Shown piece after piece: positions 61,618-64,000 of a DNA stretch of 64,000 nt. Source of the DNA: an uncultured Clostridia bacterium (lineage in GTDB: Bacteria; Bacillota; Clostridia; Oscillospirales; Acutalibacteraceae); assembly GCA_944384855.1 (NCBI GenBank), contig CALWUY010000006.1, positions 1 through 64,000 of the forward strand, read 5' to 3'. The notes below the pieces were generated by a model. That model was not told where the DNA came from, did no database searches, and saw only the letters and a program-made list of their open reading frames with translations. Each line of letters starts with the position of its first letter. Position 1 is the first letter of the stretch. Made by a program: the position numbers and the translations under genes.

Positions 61618-63765
61618 CTAAATCGGTTTAATGCTTAAAGAAATCCGTTTTTTTGCCGCGTCAGCGGAGATTACATACACATCTACAACATCTCCGACCT
61701 TTAAAACTTCCGAGGGATGCTTGATATACCGGTCAGTGATACGGGAAATATGAACTAAACCGTCCTGATGTACGCCGATATCGACAAACGCACCGAAATC
61801 GATTACATTTCTGACAGTGCCTTTAAGTTTCATATTAGGTTTAAGATCTTCGATGGACATAACGTCATGTCTCAGCAGGGGAGGGGGCAGCTCGCTGCGT
61901 GGGTCTCTCCCGGGACGTTCAAGCTCTTTGATGATATCTTTAAGAGTGGGCATTCCTATTCCGAGTTTTTTCGCCGTTTCCTCAGGCCCTATTTCCGAAA
62001 CACGTCCGTCAAGACCGGCGACAGCGCCCGACTTGACATCGGAAGAAGTATATCCGCAAATTTGAATGAGTGTTTGAGCAGCTTTATAGCTTTCGGGGTG
62101 AACAGAGGTGTTGTCCAAAACATTTGAACCGTCTGCAATACGCAGGAAACCGGCGCACTGTTCAAATGCTTTGGGCCCTAACTTAGATACTTTTTTAAGA
62201 TCGGAGCGTGAGTCGAATTTTCCGTTTTCTTCACGGTAAGACACAATGTTTTTAGCCAATGCCGGCCCGATTCCCGCAACATGTGACAGCAGCTGAACAG
62301 AGGCTGTGTTCAAATCTACTCCCACAGAGTTTACACAGCTTTCAACTACACCGTCTAAAGCAGAATTCAGCTGAGAAGGCGGCATATCGTGCTGATACTG
62401 TCCCACACCTATAGACTTAGGGTCGATTTTCACAAGTTCGGCCAGCGGGTCCTGCATTCTTCTGGCAATTGAAACCGCGCTTCTCAAAGAAACATCATAG
62501 TCGGGAAATTCTTCCGACGCAAGCTTAGACGCCGAATAGACACTTGCTCCGGCTTCACTGACTACCATATATGACAGATCTGTACCGTATTCACGTATAA
62601 AATCCGCCACGAAACATTCTGTTTCATGACTTGCCGTCCCGTTGCCTATCGCAAAGCACTGTACCGAATACTTCTTGACAAGTTCGTTTATTATATGTTT
62701 GGCATCCTCAATTTTGCTTTTCGGAGGCGCAGGATAAATTACAGCCGTATCCAGAAGTTTCCCTGTACCGTCCACAACCGCCACTTTACAGCCGGTTCTG
62801 TATCCGGGATCAAGGCCTATAGTGACTTTATCTTTGATTGGAGGCTGCATTAAAAGCTGTTTTAAATTGGACGAAAATACCTTTATCGCTGAATCGGAGG
62901 CCTTTTGGGTAAGCTCAGACCGTATCTCGCGTTCAATGGACGGAAAAATCAGACGGGAATAGGCGTCGGCAGCGGCGGCGCGCACCGTCTCGGTAGCGGC
63001 AGAACCTTCTTTTATATGCGCTTTTGAAATGATAAACATTGCTTTATCGCTGTCAAATAACAGGTTTACCTTAAGCATGTCCTCTTTTTCTCCGCGGTTT
63101 ATTGCAAGCACCCGGTGATCCGGAATTTTGGATACGGCTTCGCTGTATTCGCGGTACATTTCATAAACGCCTATATCTTCTTTAGCCGCCGTTACACTCA
63201 AAACCGCATGCGCAGAACATACGAATCGTATGCGTCGTCTGACTTCCGCATCGTCCGAAATGATTTCGGCAATTATATCCATGGCTCCCTGAAGCGCGTC
63301 TTCGGGAGTTTCTACTCCGAGTTCTTGGTTTACATAATCTTTTGCCAGGTCTATCGGCGCTTTACAGTCCGGAGCCTGCGCGTACAGAAGTTCGGCTAAA
63401 GGCTGCAGTCCTTTTTCTTTAGCGACAACAGCTCTGGTCTTTTTCTTCTTTTTGAACGGACGGTATATATCGTCAAGCTCAGTCAGAGTAGCCGCCGAAT
63501 CAATGGCGGATATCAATTCTTCTGTCAAAGCGCCCTGTTCTTCAATGGATTTTTTGATTTTTTCGCGGGTTTCATCCATGTTTCTAAGATATGACAGCCT
63601 GTCATTCAGTTCCCGCAGCACCTGATCGTCAAGCGATCCTGTGGCTTCTTTTCTGTAACGCGCTATAAAAGGTATCGTATTTCCTTCGTCTATCAGCTTT
63701 ACCGCATTTTCTGTTTGATACGGTTTCAACTTGAATTCTTGAGTAAGCGTTTTAATAATATCCAT
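61618..63765 (-). CDS. tex: Tex-family S1 RNA-binding transcription accessory protein
   Basis: Nucleic-acid-binding protein of 715 residues associated with transcription, related to eukaryotic Spt6. N-terminal Tex domain (LKPYQTENAVKLIDEGNTIPFIARYRKE), a YqgF-like nuclease fold around GLDPGYRTGCKVAVVDGTG, helix-hairpin-helix motifs (LLSHVAGIGPALAKNIVSYREENG), and the C-terminal S1 domain (LKGTVRNVIDFGAFVDIGVHQDGLVHIS). Length and domain order are complete. It has a good promoter at 63801-63829. Confidence 0.96.
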   Translation of the reverse strand: MDIIKTLTQEFKLKPYQTENAVKLIDEGNTIPFIARYRKEATGSLDDQVLRELNDRLSYLRNMDETREKIKKSIEEQGALTEELISAIDSAATLTELDDIYRPFKKKKKTRAVVAKEKGLQPLAELLYAQAPDCKAPIDLAKDYVNQELGVETPEDALQGAMDIIAEIISDDAEVRRRIRFVCSAHAVLSVTAAKEDIGVYEMYREYSEAVSKIPDHRVLAINRGEKEDMLKVNLLFDSDKAMFIISKAHIKEGSAATETVRAAAADAYSRLIFPSIEREIRSELTQKASDSAIKVFSSNLKQLLMQPPIKDKVTIGLDPGYRTGCKVAVVDGTGKLLDTAVIYPAPPKSKIEDAKHIINELVKKYSVQCFAIGNGTASHETECFVADFIREYGTDLSYMVVSEAGASVYSASKLASEEFPDYDVSLRSAVSIARRMQDPLAELVKIDPKSIGVGQYQHDMPPSQLNSALDGVVESCVNSVGVDLNTASVQLLSHVAGIGPALAKNIVSYREENGKFDSRSDLKKVSKLGPKAFEQCAGFLRIADGSNVLDNTSVHPESYKAAQTLIQICGYTSSDVKSGAVAGLDGRVSEIGPEETAKKLGIGMPTLKDIIKELERPGRDPRSELPPPLLRHDVMSIEDLKPNMKLKGTVRNVIDFGAFVDIGVHQDGLVHISRITDRYIKHPSEVLKVGDVVDVYVISADAAKKRISLSIKPI

Positions 63766-63800
63766 TTATTCTCTCCGTGAAATAAAAGTATAACCAATTT

Positions 63801-63829
63801 ATTATACAATATATATTTCCTGATTTCAA
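63801..63829 (-). promoter_or_regulatory. Sigma-A-type promoter of tex
   Basis: On the minus strand TTGAAA (63829-63824), 17-base spacer, TATAAT (63806-63801). Predicted start near 63794, about 29 bases before ATG 63765, which has a CGGAGAG site. Confidence 0.78.
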
Positions 63830-63848
63830 TGTTTTTATATTTATACAT

Positions 63849-63883
63849 AAAAAAAAGACTGCCTCATAATAAATGAGACAGTC
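63849..63883 (-). terminator. Intrinsic terminator after the partial dnaJ gene
   Basis: On the minus strand an 11-bp stem with one mismatch (63883-63873 with 63867-63857), loop of 5, then a run of eight T. It lies just downstream of the stop at 63890. Confidence 0.85.
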
Positions 63884-63889
63884 TCGGTA

Positions 63890-64000
63890 TCAGTCATTGA
63901 AAAAATCCTTTACCTTATCCATAAAACCCTTTTTCTTTTTATAGTTTTTATCGTCTGTTACAGCGTCAAATTCTCTGAGCTTTTCCTTTTGTGCCTTTGA
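63890..64000 (-). CDS. dnaJ: C-terminal end of a probable chaperone DnaJ (partial)
   Basis: Only the last 36 codons are in the window; the gene continues beyond base 64000. The visible end contains QKEKLREFD and, after a lysine run, GFMDKVKDFFND as the final residues. This resembles the C-terminal tail of Gram-positive DnaJ proteins (xxKLREFE...KxFFDKVKD). No ORF of this kind can be checked further here, so the identification is tentative. It is followed by the terminator at 63849-63883. Confidence 0.55.
   Translation of the reverse strand, partial: SKAQKEKLREFDAVTDDKNYKKKKGFMDKVKDFFND

Overview
The window looks like a chromosomal segment of an anaerobic, Gram-positive, low-to-moderate-GC Clostridia member, most likely of the Oscillospiraceae/Ruminococcaceae type found in guts. 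The evidence is the gene order miaB, ylbF-like, mutS, mutL, miaA, an HlyD-like gene, yggS, sepF, ylmH, divIVA, lspA, rluD; a split transketolase; a spoVT sporulation regulator; and oxygen-sensitive glycyl radical enzymes. No complete RNA gene, CRISPR array or insertion sequence was found. The taxonomic placement is inference.

Layout. 1-1.3 kb: an accessory edge with a barnase-type RNase, its barstar inhibitor and a tRNA-like 3' fragment. 1.4-2.8 kb: a MATE transporter. 3.1-23.8 kb: a large surface-polysaccharide locus. Its minus-strand arm is capE-capF-capG (UDP-L-FucNAc synthesis). Divergently, a 17-kb plus-strand operon runs from a strong promoter at 6881-6909 and encodes a DegT aminotransferase, a phosphoglycosyl transferase, a GNAT, several GT4 enzymes (one fused to a serine-acetyltransferase-like domain), the UDP-GalNAcA pair, an O-acetyltransferase, a TupA-like ATP-grasp protein, Wzy, Wzx, a pyruvyltransferase, an FrhB-like Fe-S protein and a nucleotidyltransferase. 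The predicted glycan carries FucNAc, a uronic acid, possibly a 4-amino sugar, pyruvate ketals and O-acetyls. A truncated Crp-like gene follows.

24.4-39.8 kb: housekeeping genes for tRNA modification, mismatch repair, division-site organisation, lipoprotein processing and pentose phosphate metabolism. 40-42.6 kb: nagA and a sugar-kinase-like ATPase for amino-sugar use. 42.8 kb: spoVT with a plausible sigma-G promoter.

43.4-53.9 kb is the most interesting stretch: two different glycyl radical enzymes (GREs), each next to its own radical-SAM activase, an FGGY sugar kinase, a type I phosphomannose isomerase and a divergent ROK repressor with a palindrome in the shared promoter region. One GRE is fused in frame to an N-terminal AraC-type DNA-binding domain and has a strong internal ribosome binding site exactly at the domain junction, so it could be both regulator-enzyme and free enzyme. 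The other GRE has an unusual glycyl-radical loop. I read this as a candidate undescribed anaerobic sugar (or sugar-alcohol/anhydrosugar) degradation pathway.

53.9-64 kb: an FAD-dependent oxidoreductase, a Gld-like ABC transporter operon with a DUF4340 protein, an EamA transporter, Tex, and the 3' end of a probable dnaJ.
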